From positions 1-64,000 of the forward strand of contig NZ_QJJZ01000010.1 of the NCBI RefSeq assembly GCF_003201775.1: DNA of 64,000 bases, written 5' to 3'. The position numbers and the translations under genes were made by a program. Shown in pieces: positions 17,111 to 27,144 of this stretch (the first letter of the stretch is position 1; every line of letters begins with the position of its first letter). Origin of the DNA: Arenibacter sp. ARW7G5Y1 (GTDB taxonomy: Bacteria; Bacteroidota; Bacteroidia; Flavobacteriales; Flavobacteriaceae). The notes under the pieces were generated by a model. It was not told the DNA's origin. It searched no databases and saw only the letters and a program-made list of their open reading frames with translations.

Positions 17111-17818
17111 ATGCAATACAAAAGAATACTTTTAAAACTCAGTGGAGAAGCTTTAATGGGTACTAAGCAGTACGGCATAGACGCACAGCGTTTATCCGAA
17201 TACGCCGAGGAGATCAAAGAAGTTGTCGATAAAGGTATAGAAGTTGCTATTGTTATTGGTGGCGGCAATATCTTTCGTGGATTGGCAGGAGCCAGCAATG
17301 GAATGGACAGGGTACAGGCAGACCATATGGGTATGTTGGCCACTGTGATAAACGGATTGGCACTACAAAGCGCCCTGGAACTGAAAGGAGTACAGACCAG
17401 GTTACAATCTGCCATAAAAATAAATGAGGTAGCCGAACCATTTATCAGAAGACGTGCCATGAGACATTTGGAAAAGGGCAGAGTTGTCATATTCGGCGGT
17501 GGTACAGGAAATCCATATTTTACCACAGATTCAGCTGCTGTATTACGGGCAATAGAAATTGAGGCAGATGTAATTTTAAAAGGGACCCGAGTGGATGGTA
17601 TTTATACCTCCGACCCGGAAAAAGACAAAACAGCCACCAAATTTGACACGATAACCTTTAAAGATGTACTGACAAAAGGACTTAAAGTTATGGATACCAC
17701 AGCCTTTACTTTAAGCCAAGAAAATGAATTACCGATTGTTGTTTTCGATATGAACAAAAAAGGAAACCTGATGAAGTTGGTTTCCGGCGAAAATATAGGA
17801 ACCGTCGTAAATTTATAG
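17111..17818 (+). CDS. pyrH: Uridylate kinase (UMP kinase)
   Basis: 235 residues of the amino-acid kinase fold: [39 protein letters not shown] and [16 protein letters not shown]. It phosphorylates UMP to UDP in pyrimidine nucleotide synthesis. frr follows 40 bases later, the common bacterial pairing. Confidence 0.98.
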   Translation: MQYKRILLKLSGEALMGTKQYGIDAQRLSEYAEEIKEVVDKGIEVAIVIGGGNIFRGLAGASNGMDRVQADHMGMLATVINGLALQSALELKGVQTRLQSAIKINEVAEPFIRRRAMRHLEKGRVVIFGGGTGNPYFTTDSAAVLRAIEIEADVILKGTRVDGIYTSDPEKDKTATKFDTITFKDVLTKGLKVMDTTAFTLSQENELPIVVFDMNKKGNLMKLVSGENIGTVVNL

Positions 17819-17858
17819 TTTTGGCACTATTTGTGTTAAATCCTTTAAAAAATAGCAT

Positions 17859-18413
17859 ATGAACGAAGAAATTAAATTTATACTTGACACCACCAAAGAA
17901 GGGATGGACAGTGCCATAGCACACCTTGAAAAGATGTTTCTGAAAATTAGGGCAGGCAAGGCCAGTCCGGTAATGCTATCCAGTGTAATGGTGGAATATT
18001 ACGGATCCCCCACCCCTTTGTCCCAAGTTGCAAATGTGAATACCCCTGATGCACGTACCCTCTCCGTTCAACCATGGGAAAAAAACATGCTACATGAAAT
18101 TGAAAAAGCCATTATGAACGCCAATCTGGGATTTAACCCTATGAACAATGGCGATTTTGTAATCATCAACGTACCTCCCTTAACAGAAGAAAGAAGAAGG
18201 GATTTGGTAAAGCAGGCAAAAGCGGAAGCGGAAGACGCCAAGATCGGTGTCCGTAATGCACGTCAGGAGGCCAACAAGGAAGTTAGGGCCCTCGAAGTGT
18301 CCGAAGATCTACAAAAGAATGCAGAGGCCGATGTACAGGCACTCACCGACAAGTATATAAAAAAGATCGATGCCTTCCTTGAGGCCAAGGAAGCAGAAAT
18401 CATGAAGGTATAA
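17859..18413 (+). CDS. frr: Ribosome recycling factor
   Basis: 184 residues: HLEKMFLKIRAGKASPVML, YYGSPTPLSQVANV, DARTLSVQPWEKNML and PPLTEERRRDLVKQAK are all conserved RRF segments. It releases ribosomes from mRNA together with EF-G. Cotranscribed with pyrH and closed by a strong terminator. Confidence 0.98.
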   Translation: MNEEIKFILDTTKEGMDSAIAHLEKMFLKIRAGKASPVMLSSVMVEYYGSPTPLSQVANVNTPDARTLSVQPWEKNMLHEIEKAIMNANLGFNPMNNGDFVIINVPPLTEERRRDLVKQAKAEAEDAKIGVRNARQEANKEVRALEVSEDLQKNAEADVQALTDKYIKKIDAFLEAKEAEIMKV

Positions 18414-18436
18414 TCCTTAAAGTAAAATACCGATAC

Positions 18437-18467
18437 AAAAAAGAGCGACCCATGGGTCGCTCTTTTT
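18437..18467 (+). terminator. Terminator of pyrH-frr
   Basis: Perfect stem AAAAGAGCGACC / GGTCGCTCTTTT with loop CATG, followed by T. Confidence 0.92.
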
Positions 18468-18600
18468 TATATTCCCCATCCCATTAGCAAAAACCCCAGA
18501 TCGTAAGTCCCTATACCATAACTTCCGTGACCGGTTAAATTCGTTTGCCCACCCCCTACTATTTAACCCCAGCTTCCTAGGAACAATAACAATCATTCTC

Positions 18601-18658
18601 TACCTTTGCGCTCGAATAAATTTAGAATCCGAAAGACCTTTTTAAATCCTAAGGATTT
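18601..18658 (+). promoter_or_regulatory. -7 element and leader hairpin before the RND exporter
   Basis: TACCTTTG (18601-18608) fits TAnnTTTG, though no TTG is found 19 bases upstream. It would start a leader of about 100 bases. The leader contains the perfect stem TAAATCC-TAA-GGATTTA (18642-18658), then seven T a few bases later, like a weak attenuator. The rest of the 18468-18600 spacer shows nothing. Confidence 0.45.
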
Positions 18659-18716
18659 ACAGGTTTTTTTATGGTTTATATACCAAAAAACATTCTGATA
18701 TAAGACGTTTCACTAG

Positions 18717-21119
18717 ATGGTTGCAAAGTTAACGCGAGGATTTTGGGCAAAAATAGCAAGGTTAATACTTAGGAACAGAATTATAATTCTTGTTCTTTTA
18801 GCCATTATGACCATTTTTATGTCCATGCAATGGGACAAAATGAGGTTTTCCAATTCACAGGCCAATCTCTTGCCAGATCACCACCCTGTAAACTTGGAGT
18901 ATCTTTCCTTCCTAAAACAGTTTGGGGAAGAAGGCAATGTGGTTGTTATAGCCGTAAAGGACAGTTCGCTGTTCACCCCTAAAAAATTTAATCGTTGGAA
19001 CAAGCTCAGCAAACAATTGGGTGCCTTCCCTGAAGTAGACTTTGTATTGTCCACGGATAATTTACAAGAGCTCGTAAAGGACACTGTAAAACAAGAATTT
19101 GTTATGCAGCCCTTTATTAAACGGACCCCGCAAACCAAAAAAGAGGTGGACAGTCTTACCAATCATCTTTTTAACGACCTTCCTTTTTACGACAACCTTA
19201 TCTACAATAAAAAAACACATACCATACGCAGCGTTATTTATTTGGACAAAGATATTGTTAATACTTCTGTACGTAAAGACTTTATTTTGGAAGACCTATC
19301 TACCTTGGTCAAAAATTTTGAAAAAGAAACCGGCCTCGATGTTCATATTTCGGGCATGCCCTACATAAGGACCATGAACTCCCAAAATATTATAGATGAA
19401 ATAGGGAAATTTATTCTTGCGGCACTGGGGGTCACCTCCTTGATATTCTTTTTCTTTTTCAGAAGTTTTAGAGCTACGATCATTTCCATGTTCGTCGTAA
19501 TTATCGGCGTTATGTGGGCCTTTGGGATTTTAGGTCTGTTACAATATGAAATTACAGTGCTTACCGCCCTAATACCGCCATTGATTATTGTTATTGGCAT
19601 TCCCAACTGCATCTTTCTTATCAACAAATACCAACAAGAAGTAAAAAAGCACGGTAACCAGGCCCTGTCTTTACAACGTGTTATCTCAAAAATTGGTAAT
19701 GCCACCTTAATGACCAACGTTACTACCGCCTCCGGTTTCGCTACATTTATTATAACCGATAGCAAACTACTTAAAGAGTTTGGTATTGTTGCTTCTATCA
19801 ATATCATTGGGATATTTGTACTTTCCCTCCTGATAATTCCGATTATCTATAGCTTCATGCCCCTTCCAAAACACAAGCATTTGAAACACCTGAACACAAA
19901 GTGGATAGAAACTTTTGTAAGCTGGATGGAAAGAATTGTAAGGGAAAGAAGGATTACCGTTTATATTGTATCCATTGCACTTCTTGTAACCAGTATTATT
20001 GGTATTTATCAAATAGACATTTCGGGAAGTCCCATAGAGGACATGCCAAAAAAAGCCGAGTTTTTCCAGGATATACGATTTTTTGAACAAGAATTTGACG
20101 GAATAATGCCAGTTGAAATTGTGGTGGACACCGAAAGACCCAAAGGGGTCTTAAAACCTTCCACCCTGAAAAAGATGGACGAGTTGGGTACGGTGATAAA
20201 TGACATTCCCGAACTTTCCAGGCCAGTTTCGGTCGTGGACCTGGTAAAATATTCCAAACAGGCCTTTTACAACGGCATACCCAAATATTACCAACTGCCC
20301 ACCTCCCAAGAGAATACTTTTATAATGGATGTTGCCCGGAAATCAGCAGACAACGGCAACCTACTGAGCAGTTTTGTAGACAGTACCGGGCAGATAGCCC
20401 GAATGACTACTTATATGAAGGATGTAAAGACATCCCGTATGGAAACCATAGAGGCCAAATTAAAAGAAAATATCGACAAAATATTTCCTGCGGACAGGTA
20501 TAAGGTTTCCATGACCGGCAGCGCCCTTCTATTTTTAAAGGGTACCAAATATTTGGTAAAAAACCTCATTATGTCCCTAGCGTTGGCCATTGGGCTAATT
20601 GCCCTATTTATGGCCTATCTTTTCCGTTCTTTTAGAATGATCGTAATTTCATTGATCCCCAACTTATTGCCGCTGGTAATAACAGCAGGGGTTATGGGAT
20701 TTGTAGGAGTACCCATTAAGCCTTCCACTATTTTGGTATTTAGTATTGCTTTCGGAATTTCCGTGGACGACACCATACACTTTCTCGCCAAATACAGACA
20801 GGAACTAACAAGCAACCATTGGAGAATAAAAAAATCGGTCTATGCCGCCCTAAGGGAGACCGGAGTTAGCATGTTCTACACCTCCATTGTACTGTTCTTT
20901 GGTTTTTCGGTCTTTATAATTTCAAGTTTCGGAGGAACAGTGGCTTTAGGCGCATTGGTATCGGCCACCTTAATGTTCGCCATGCTGGCAAACCTTATTT
21001 TATTACCGTCTTTACTTCTATCTTTGGAAAGAAGCATTGCCAACAAACAGGTATTAAAAGAACCACAAATAGACATTCTTCCCAAGGAAGAACTCAATAT
21101 CACGGACAAGGAGGAATAG
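18717..21119 (+). CDS. RND/MMPL family transporter
   Basis: 800 residues with the MMPL/RND layout. One N-terminal helix (RIIILVLLAIMTIFM) precedes a large periplasmic loop of about 200 residues, then five clustered helices, and the whole pattern repeats in the second half. Each half has the typical helix-rich core, for example GFATFIITDS in the first and FSIAFGISVDDTIHFLAKY in the second, where the acidic pair is of the proton-relay type. It probably exports hydrophobic or lipid substrates with the proton gradient; the substrate is unknown. Confidence 0.9.
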   Translation: MVAKLTRGFWAKIARLILRNRIIILVLLAIMTIFMSMQWDKMRFSNSQANLLPDHHPVNLEYLSFLKQFGEEGNVVVIAVKDSSLFTPKKFNRWNKLSKQLGAFPEVDFVLSTDNLQELVKDTVKQEFVMQPFIKRTPQTKKEVDSLTNHLFNDLPFYDNLIYNKKTHTIRSVIYLDKDIVNTSVRKDFILEDLSTLVKNFEKETGLDVHISGMPYIRTMNSQNIIDEIGKFILAALGVTSLIFFFFFRSFRATIISMFVVIIGVMWAFGILGLLQYEITVLTALIPPLIIVIGIPNCIFLINKYQQEVKKHGNQALSLQRVISKIGNATLMTNVTTASGFATFIITDSKLLKEFGIVASINIIGIFVLSLLIIPIIYSFMPLPKHKHLKHLNTKWIETFVSWMERIVRERRITVYIVSIALLVTSIIGIYQIDISGSPIEDMPKKAEFFQDIRFFEQEFDGIMPVEIVVDTERPKGVLKPSTLKKMDELGTVINDIPELSRPVSVVDLVKYSKQAFYNGIPKYYQLPTSQENTFIMDVARKSADNGNLLSSFVDSTGQIARMTTYMKDVKTSRMETIEAKLKENIDKIFPADRYKVSMTGSALLFLKGTKYLVKNLIMSLALAIGLIALFMAYLFRSFRMIVISLIPNLLPLVITAGVMGFVGVPIKPSTILVFSIAFGISVDDTIHFLAKYRQELTSNHWRIKKSVYAALRETGVSMFYTSIVLFFGFSVFIISSFGGTVALGALVSATLMFAMLANLILLPSLLLSLERSIANKQVLKEPQIDILPKEELNITDKEE

Positions 21120-21189
21120 TCCATTAATTAAAATATTTTTTACCTGGTATATACAGATATATACCCAATTTATATTTTTGCAAAAAGGC

Positions 21190-21197
21190 TATCTTTG
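21190..21197 (+). promoter_or_regulatory. -7 element of asnS
   Basis: TATCTTTG fits TAnnTTTG and overlaps the upstream TTG candidate start, which argues for translation from ATG 21222. A second TATTTTTG lies at 21173-21180. Confidence 0.5.
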
Positions 21198-21221
21198 CCA
21201 CTTAATTTACAAGGAATTCAA

Positions 21222-22655
21222 ATGAATACATTTAGCGTAAAAGAGCTACTATCGACCGATTATTTGCACCAAGAGGTTACTGTTAACGGTTGGGTAAAAA
21301 CCTATAGGAGCAATAGATTCATTGCTTTGAACGATGGGTCTACTATAAACAATATTCAATGCGTAGTAGATTTTGAGGAATTTGATGAAAACACACTAAA
21401 GCAAATTAATACCGGAGCCGCACTTCAAATAAGTGGAACGTTGGTTGAAAGCCAAGGAAAAGGACAGTCCGTGGAGATCCAGGTAAAGGAAATCATAGTA
21501 CACGGAGGAGCAGACCCTGAGGTCTACCCTATCCAACCCAAGAAACACTCTCTGGAGTTTTTACGGGAAAAAGCTCATCTCCGTGTTAGAACAAACACCT
21601 TTGCAGCTATCATGCGGGTGCGATCGGCCCTTTCGTTCGCTGTACATCAATATTTTCAAAAAAATGGATTCTTTTATGTTCATACCCCAATAATTACAGG
21701 TTCGGATGCTGAAGGTGCTGGAGAAATGTTCAGGGTATCTACCTTGGACAATAAAAAACCGCCTTTAACAGAGGATGGCAAAATTGATTATAAGGAAGAT
21801 TTTTTTGGAAAAGAGACCAATTTAACGGTTTCCGGACAATTGGAAGCCGAAACTTATGCCATGGGCCTAGGCAAGGTCTACACCTTTGGCCCAACCTTTA
21901 GGGCAGAAAACTCCAACACTTCAAGACATTTGGCCGAATTTTGGATGATTGAGCCGGAAGTGGCATTTAATGACCTGGACGCCAACATGGATTTGGCCGA
22001 AGATTTTATAAAGAATGTTATAAATTATGCTTTGGAAAATTGTATGGAAGACCTGCAATTCCTAGAAAAGCGATTATTGGACGAAGAGAAGAGCAAGCCA
22101 CAGGCCGAGCGCAGCGAGATGCCTTTAATAGAAAAACTTAAGTTTGTTTCGGACAATACGTTTAAACGTGTAACATATACCGAAGCCATAGATATTCTTA
22201 GAAACAGTAAACCCAACAAAAAGAAGCAATTTAAATACCTTATCGACGAATGGGGAGCCGACCTTCAAAGTGAGCACGAACGTTTCTTGGTGGAAAAACA
22301 TTTTAAATGCCCAGTGATACTATTCGATTATCCAGCCAAAATAAAGGCATTTTATATGCGTTTAAATGAGGATGGAAAAACGGTCAGGGCTATGGATATC
22401 CTGTTCCCTGGTATAGGTGAAATTGTTGGTGGTTCCCAACGTGAGGAACGCCTGGACATCTTAATGGAGAAGATCAAGGCCTTGGGCATTGATGAGGAAG
22501 AACTTTGGTGGTATTTGGATCTTAGAAAATTTGGAACTGCCGTACATAGTGGCTTTGGGCTTGGTTTTGAAAGATTGGTATTGTTTGCAACAGGAATGGG
22601 TAATATCAGGGACGTAATACCCTTTCCAAGAACACCACAAAATGCTGAATTCTAA
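21222..22655 (+). CDS. asnS: Asparaginyl-tRNA synthetase
   Basis: About 477 residues. The N-terminal OB-fold anticodon-binding domain ([21 protein letters not shown]) precedes a class IIb catalytic core with motif 2 ([22 protein letters not shown]) and motif 3 ([16 protein letters not shown]). [11 protein letters not shown] is the conserved end. Start ATG 21222 ([10 protein letters not shown]) is chosen over TTG 21195 because a -7 promoter element covers the latter. rpoN follows after 40 bases. Confidence 0.97.
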   Translation: MNTFSVKELLSTDYLHQEVTVNGWVKTYRSNRFIALNDGSTINNIQCVVDFEEFDENTLKQINTGAALQISGTLVESQGKGQSVEIQVKEIIVHGGADPEVYPIQPKKHSLEFLREKAHLRVRTNTFAAIMRVRSALSFAVHQYFQKNGFFYVHTPIITGSDAEGAGEMFRVSTLDNKKPPLTEDGKIDYKEDFFGKETNLTVSGQLEAETYAMGLGKVYTFGPTFRAENSNTSRHLAEFWMIEPEVAFNDLDANMDLAEDFIKNVINYALENCMEDLQFLEKRLLDEEKSKPQAERSEMPLIEKLKFVSDNTFKRVTYTEAIDILRNSKPNKKKQFKYLIDEWGADLQSEHERFLVEKHFKCPVILFDYPAKIKAFYMRLNEDGKTVRAMDILFPGIGEIVGGSQREERLDILMEKIKALGIDEEELWWYLDLRKFGTAVHSGFGLGFERLVLFATGMGNIRDVIPFPRTPQNAEF

Positions 22656-22695
22656 TCATTATTCTTTAACTTTATAAGATCGATCACCATTATCA

Positions 22696-24153
22696 ATGCT
22701 GAAACAACACCTACAGTTTAAATTATCGCAGAAATTATCTCCACAACAGATTCAGTTGATGAAGTTGATTCAATTGCCTACGCAGGCATTTGAACAACGA
22801 CTAAAACAGGAACTGGAGGAAAATCCTGCCCTGGAAACTGGAAAGGAGGAAAATGAAAGTCAAGACGATGATTTTGAGGATTTGTACGATAATGAAACCG
22901 ACAGTGAAAGCATCAGTGCCGAAGACATCAATATAGATGATTATTTAAGTGATGACGAGATTCCTGATTATCGCACACAAGCCAACAATTACAGTGCGGA
23001 TGATGAGGAAAAAAATGTTCCATATGCAGCTGGAATTTCATTTAACCAGTATCTTATAAATCAGTTAAATACTATTTATTTAACGGATGAGGAATGGTCC
23101 ATTGCCGAGTTTTTGGTGGGCAGTGTAGACGAGAGCGGGTATATAAGACGACCTCTTTCAGATATAATGGACGACCTGGCATTTACACAGAACATCTATA
23201 CAGAGGAAAAAACCATTGAAAAAGTATTGCATATAGTCCAGGATCTTGACCCTGCAGGGGTGGCAGCCAGAACGCTGGAAGAGTGCCTTCTTCTTCAATT
23301 AAAAAGAAAAGAGCTGACCCCAAGTATAGAATTGGCCATTCAATTGTTGGAAAAATCCTTTGAGCAGTTTACCAAAAAACACTATCAAAAACTTATTCAA
23401 AAACACAATATTACTGAGGAGCAATTAAAGGATGCCATTACGGAAATTGAACGCTTAAACCCCAAACCGGGAGGTTCCTATTCTGGGAATAACAGAATTG
23501 TGGAGCACGTAGTCCCCGATTTTTCCATCCGTATTGTGGATGGGGAACTGGAACTCACACTAAACGGACGAAATGCACCGGAGCTTCATGTTTCCCGCGA
23601 GTATAACAATATGCTGGAAGGATATAAAAACTCCAAGGAGAAATCAAAGTCCCAAAAGGACACCGTAATGTTTATCAAGCAAAAACTGGATGCGGCCAAA
23701 TGGTTTATTGATGCCATTAGACAGCGACAGCAAACCCTTTATATCACCATGAACGAAATCATGGAATACCAAAAAGAGTATTTCCTAACCGGGGATGAGC
23801 GCAAACTGCGGCCTATGATCCTAAAGGATATAGCCGACGGTATTGGCATGGACGTTTCCACCGTGTCCAGGGTGGCCAATAGTAAATATGTTGACACCCC
23901 ATATGGTACAAAATTAATAAAGGACTACTTTTCCGAATCCATGAAAAACGATCAAGGGGAAGATGTATCTACCAAAGAGATAAAAAAGATATTGGAAACA
24001 GTGATTGGGGAGGAAACCAAGAAGAAGCCGCTTACCGATGATAAATTGGCTGCTATTCTCAAAGAAAAAGGATACCCAATTGCCAGGCGTACGGTAGCTA
24101 AATACAGGGAACAGCTGGATATTCCAGTAGCTAGGCTGAGAAAACAGATCTAA
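22696..24153 (+). CDS. rpoN: RNA polymerase sigma-54 factor
   Basis: 485 residues. Region I: FKLSQKLSPQQIQLMKLIQLPTQ with a glutamine-rich start. An acidic region II covers about residues 50-100. The core-binding and DNA-binding parts end in the RpoN box ARRTVAKYRE near the C terminus. ADGIGMDVSTVSRVANSKYV is the helix-turn-helix. It directs transcription from -24/-12 promoters that need enhancer-binding proteins. The stop overlaps the next start by one base (TAATG). Confidence 0.97.
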   Translation: MLKQHLQFKLSQKLSPQQIQLMKLIQLPTQAFEQRLKQELEENPALETGKEENESQDDDFEDLYDNETDSESISAEDINIDDYLSDDEIPDYRTQANNYSADDEEKNVPYAAGISFNQYLINQLNTIYLTDEEWSIAEFLVGSVDESGYIRRPLSDIMDDLAFTQNIYTEEKTIEKVLHIVQDLDPAGVAARTLEECLLLQLKRKELTPSIELAIQLLEKSFEQFTKKHYQKLIQKHNITEEQLKDAITEIERLNPKPGGSYSGNNRIVEHVVPDFSIRIVDGELELTLNGRNAPELHVSREYNNMLEGYKNSKEKSKSQKDTVMFIKQKLDAAKWFIDAIRQRQQTLYITMNEIMEYQKEYFLTGDERKLRPMILKDIADGIGMDVSTVSRVANSKYVDTPYGTKLIKDYFSESMKNDQGEDVSTKEIKKILETVIGEETKKKPLTDDKLAAILKEKGYPIARRTVAKYREQLDIPVARLRKQI

Positions 24154-24758
24154 TGCGACTATTCCTTAAGATCACATCTTACCTTTTACACCCGCTTTTT
24201 ATACCCTTTGCAGGAACCATAGCCTATTTCCTGATTACTCCCAAATACAGTCCGTTGGAGGTTCAGAGTGGAAATATCCTGCCCATATTTATACTCACCA
24301 TCATCATACCTATTATATTTTACCTGATCTTACGCAACCTAGGTATTGTAAGTTCTGTATTCATGCCCAATCTCCAAGAAAGGAAATACCCACTTTATAT
24401 TAGCCTAGGACTGCTTATAATGGTCTTATTCAAAGTAATACCCAATAACTTTACCATAGAGTTGCACTATTACTTTTTAGGCCTAATCGCAGGCTTGTTT
24501 AGCGCCCTTGTACTGCTATTTCTAAATTTTAAGTGCAGTATGCACCTCTTGGGCATGGGAAGCCTGTTAATGTACCTAATAAACCTCAGTATCCACTTTG
24601 AAATAAACGTTACCCTTGCCATAAGTATAGTAACCTTGCTCAGTGGCTTGGCCGCCACCTCCAGACTTTATCTGAACGCCCATACCAAGGCAGAAGTTCT
24701 GATTGGATTTGCCATAGGTCTGTTTACCCAGTTATTTACGATTAAATTTTGGTTATAA
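24153..24758 (+). CDS. Small polytopic membrane protein, PAP2-like C terminus
   Basis: 201 residues with about six hydrophobic helices. It starts LKITSYLLHPLFIPFAGTIAYF and has a C-terminal SRLYLNAHTKAEVLIGFAIGL that resembles the last part of PAP2 phosphatases (S-R-x-x-x-x-x-H). The earlier PAP2 motif K-x6-R-P is not visible, so enzymatic activity is doubtful. It is translationally coupled to rpoN. It converges on porT with a 6-base overlap. Confidence 0.75.
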   Translation: MRLFLKITSYLLHPLFIPFAGTIAYFLITPKYSPLEVQSGNILPIFILTIIIPIIFYLILRNLGIVSSVFMPNLQERKYPLYISLGLLIMVLFKVIPNNFTIELHYYFLGLIAGLFSALVLLFLNFKCSMHLLGMGSLLMYLINLSIHFEINVTLAISIVTLLSGLAATSRLYLNAHTKAEVLIGFAIGLFTQLFTIKFWL

Positions 24759-25445
24759 AATGTAGAAAATAAGCCCTACTCTGAGCGGCTTTATCTCAAT
24801 AACCTCTCCTGATTGCTCCATTACTCCATCATTGAACAGGGAACTGAGCGCATAATAGATATGAATATTGAAGGTATTGTAACCCACATTCAAAGTTAGC
24901 CCGTATTGAAAGTCCCTTAAATCCTTATTAACAAACACTATTCTTTCCGAGCTTGAAACGAATTTGGATCGACCATCAAAAACATAACCCATTTTAATAC
25001 CGGTATATATCCTCCAAAACTTATATTCCTCTGGGGTTGAATTACGCCATCTAAACTGAAAGGGAATCTCCAAGACATGGGTCGCAATCTTATTTCTCCT
25101 GAAATCGGCATCACTATCCAACACTGAATATTCCACCGTGGAACCTTGCTGGGATGCCAACAAATTGGTGTAATAGGAATTAATGCCATAACCCAGCCCG
25201 ATACCCAGGCCCATGTCCCTATCGTAACTCAGCGGAATATCCTTTATAAAACCCGCTTGCAGACCATATGACAGGTTCCTTTGGGAAACCCCGGATGGCA
25301 AATTGGTCGCAAAGTTATAGGTAAGTCCTACATAAAATTGATCTTCCAAATATTTCTTATCCACATCCTTGTTGGATTCCAGGACCTGGCCAGAAACAAA
25401 AGCCCCTGAAAGCAGTAGTATTATATATATGAAGGAACATTTCAT
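24753..25445 (-). CDS. porT: PorT family outer-membrane beta-barrel protein (type IX secretion)
   Basis: 230 residues. Signal peptide (LLLSGAFVSGQ), then alternating amphipathic strands ending in an aromatic-terminated strand (VGLIFYIL), as for beta-barrels. The segments DRDMGLGIGLGYGINSYY and EIPFQFRWRNSTPEEYKFWRIYTGIKMG are typical of PorT, an outer-membrane protein needed for type IX secretion and gliding. It is separated from the ExbD genes by a terminator on the same strand, so it may be less expressed or have its own promoter. Confidence 0.78.
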   Translation of the reverse strand: MKCSFIYIILLLSGAFVSGQVLESNKDVDKKYLEDQFYVGLTYNFATNLPSGVSQRNLSYGLQAGFIKDIPLSYDRDMGLGIGLGYGINSYYTNLLASQQGSTVEYSVLDSDADFRRNKIATHVLEIPFQFRWRNSTPEEYKFWRIYTGIKMGYVFDGRSKFVSSSERIVFVNKDLRDFQYGLTLNVGYNTFNIHIYYALSSLFNDGVMEQSGEVIEIKPLRVGLIFYIL

Positions 25446-25469
25446 AGTCCTTTAAAGGTAATTAATTAA

Positions 25470-25509
25470 ACATAAAAAACGCTTCAAATATATGCATTTG
25501 AAGCGTTTT
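25470..25509 (-). terminator. Terminator after the ExbB/ExbD genes
   Basis: 14-bp perfect stem AAAACGCTTCAAAT (25476-25489) / ATTTGAAGCGTTTT (25496-25509), loop of six. On the minus strand it is followed by a T-tract. It sits between the second exbD and porT. Confidence 0.88.
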
Positions 25510-25532
25510 AAATTCTCTTATCCTTTTACTAA

Positions 25533-26015
25533 CTATTGCAAATTCCTGAAAGCATCACCTTCATAGGTGGTATAATTTACCTTCAAGGCATTTACCTTTC
25601 TAAGTTCTTGTTTTATATCGGAAATAATACCCATATTGGCTTCCTTATCCACCTTAAGTGCGGTTGTCAATACATTTTGTAGTTCCTGTGGCTTTTTGGC
25701 CCTTTCCATCAAAATATAATCTCCAACTTCGGAAGCATCGGCAAATTTATCGTTCAATTGAATTTTGGATTCGGTACCATAGGTCTTCTCGTATTCACGG
25801 GTTGGTTTCCCAACATAAATATAGATTACCCTATCTTTCTTCTCCAATTTTTTAATTTCCGTTGCATTGGGCAAGACGTTTTCAACCTTCAAGGTACTGT
25901 CTTTCATCACTGTAACCGTCATAAAGAAGAACAAAAGCATAAAAACGATATCAGGCAACGATGCAGTATTCACCGCAGGTAAGGCCGCATCTTTTTTCTT
26001 ATTAAATTTTGACAT
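25533..26015 (-). CDS. ExbD/TolR family biopolymer transport protein
   Basis: 160 residues. A short cytoplasmic start, one transmembrane helix (LPDIVFMLLFFFMTVTVM) carrying the conserved Asp of the proton path, and a periplasmic domain with VIYIYVGKP and LQLNDKF-like strands. It partners with the ExbB-like protein at 27145. It is the last gene of the four-gene set before a strong terminator. Confidence 0.92.
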   Translation of the reverse strand: MSKFNKKKDAALPAVNTASLPDIVFMLLFFFMTVTVMKDSTLKVENVLPNATEIKKLEKKDRVIYIYVGKPTREYEKTYGTESKIQLNDKFADASEVGDYILMERAKKPQELQNVLTTALKVDKEANMGIISDIKQELRKVNALKVNYTTYEGDAFRNLQ

Positions 26016-26039
26016 AGTAACTTGTTTTAACTTCTCTAT

Positions 26040-26660
26040 TTAGTTTGACGATGTTTCGGCCTCTGAAAGTTTCTGTGGAAACAAATCCTGTATCCTTTTT
26101 ACCTTTTCCTTCAGTTCCTCACGAACATCATCCGGAGTCTCAGGATTGAGATATTCCGCTTCCATATCCGTAAAATTCCTCTTGAAAAGACGTTGGGCTT
26201 CCCTATTTCTAAGCTCGTTATACGCTCCAACCAATTCGTTCTGAACGGTTATATAGGTTCCGTATTTCGTCTCCCTGTCGTTCTTAAGCGAAATAATGGC
26301 CTTGGCCGGGCTATCGGATGAAGATGCATCCCTTTTACCCTTGCAATAACTACAATAGTCCGGAGATCCCGATGGCGCACCTCCATTGTCCAAAAAGGCA
26401 ATGGCTTTGGCCTTTAACTCCTTAATATCTGTTAATTCCTCGTCTGCCAATAATTGTCCATCCCGGTTTATACTGACCTGAAAAATATTCTTTTGCTTAA
26501 TGATTACATCGGTATCTGGCGGCTCAATTGGTGGCAACATACGATCTAATCCTGCATCCGTTTCAATAGTGGTAGTCACTAGGAAAAAGATAAGCAATAA
26601 GAACGCTATGTCTGCCATAGAACCCGCATTAACCTCTGGTGGTGCTCCTCTTTTTGGCAT
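26040..26660 (-). CDS. ExbD/TolR family biopolymer transport protein, with CxxC insert
   Basis: 206 residues. The N-terminal helix is SMADIAFLLLIFFLVTTTI with the conserved Asp. The periplasmic domain carries an insert of about 35 residues (GAPSGSPDYCSYCKGKRDAS) with a CxxC pair not seen in the sister ExbD. A C-terminal helical extension of about 45 residues ends in SEAETSSN. Two different ExbD proteins beside one ExbB suggests a heteromeric energising complex. Confidence 0.92.
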   Translation of the reverse strand: MPKRGAPPEVNAGSMADIAFLLLIFFLVTTTIETDAGLDRMLPPIEPPDTDVIIKQKNIFQVSINRDGQLLADEELTDIKELKAKAIAFLDNGGAPSGSPDYCSYCKGKRDASSSDSPAKAIISLKNDRETKYGTYITVQNELVGAYNELRNREAQRLFKRNFTDMEAEYLNPETPDDVREELKEKVKRIQDLFPQKLSEAETSSN

Positions 26661-26674
26661 AATATTTTATTTTA

Positions 26675-27118
26675 TTATTTACTAATCATTTTCTTAACTC
26701 CAGACCACAACATGGCACCTACAGCTACAATGGTAAGGATAAAAAACACATTCAACCCCATACCTATGGTTTTCACCGTACTCTCGGTAGTAGGAACGCC
26801 TTTTTTGGCCATTTCCTCCAAATTAACATCGGTTCCACTAGCCAGGGCATAAGAAATAACAACGACCACCAAAAGACCACCTACACCAAATAAGGTTTTC
26901 TTTAAGGCCCCCTTGGATGTAAATAAATTCATCAATCCAAAAAGAACCGTGGCCGCAATCGCAATCCCCAACAATAAATAGGTAATGATGAACATGAAGT
27001 TCATAGACCCATTATTTATGGCCTCCGATACGGGAACGTCTGCACTTGGAAGTTGAAACCACAGTATGGCCCCAATCGCTCCGAGTACAACTAATATTAT
27101 TTTAACTATTTTATGCAT
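26675..27118 (-). CDS. Four-helix membrane protein of the ExbBD cluster
   Basis: 147 residues, not recognised as a named family. About four hydrophobic helices: one at the N terminus (IILVVLGAIGAILWFQL), one around residues 38-62, one around 75-92, and one near the C terminus (LNVFFILTIVAVGAMLWSGV). It lies between exbB and exbD with gaps of 15 and 27 bases, so it is surely cotranscribed. It may be a structural partner of the proton-channel complex. Confidence 0.8.
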   Translation of the reverse strand: MHKIVKIILVVLGAIGAILWFQLPSADVPVSEAINNGSMNFMFIITYLLLGIAIAATVLFGLMNLFTSKGALKKTLFGVGGLLVVVVISYALASGTDVNLEEMAKKGVPTTESTVKTIGMGLNVFFILTIVAVGAMLWSGVKKMISK

Positions 27119-27144
27119 GATACTTTAAGTATTTAGTGTCCGAC

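Noticed and set aside
18671-18703. Ten-codon frame in the leader of the RND gene (MVYIPKNILI)
   Set aside because: Too short and without codons suggesting attenuation control.
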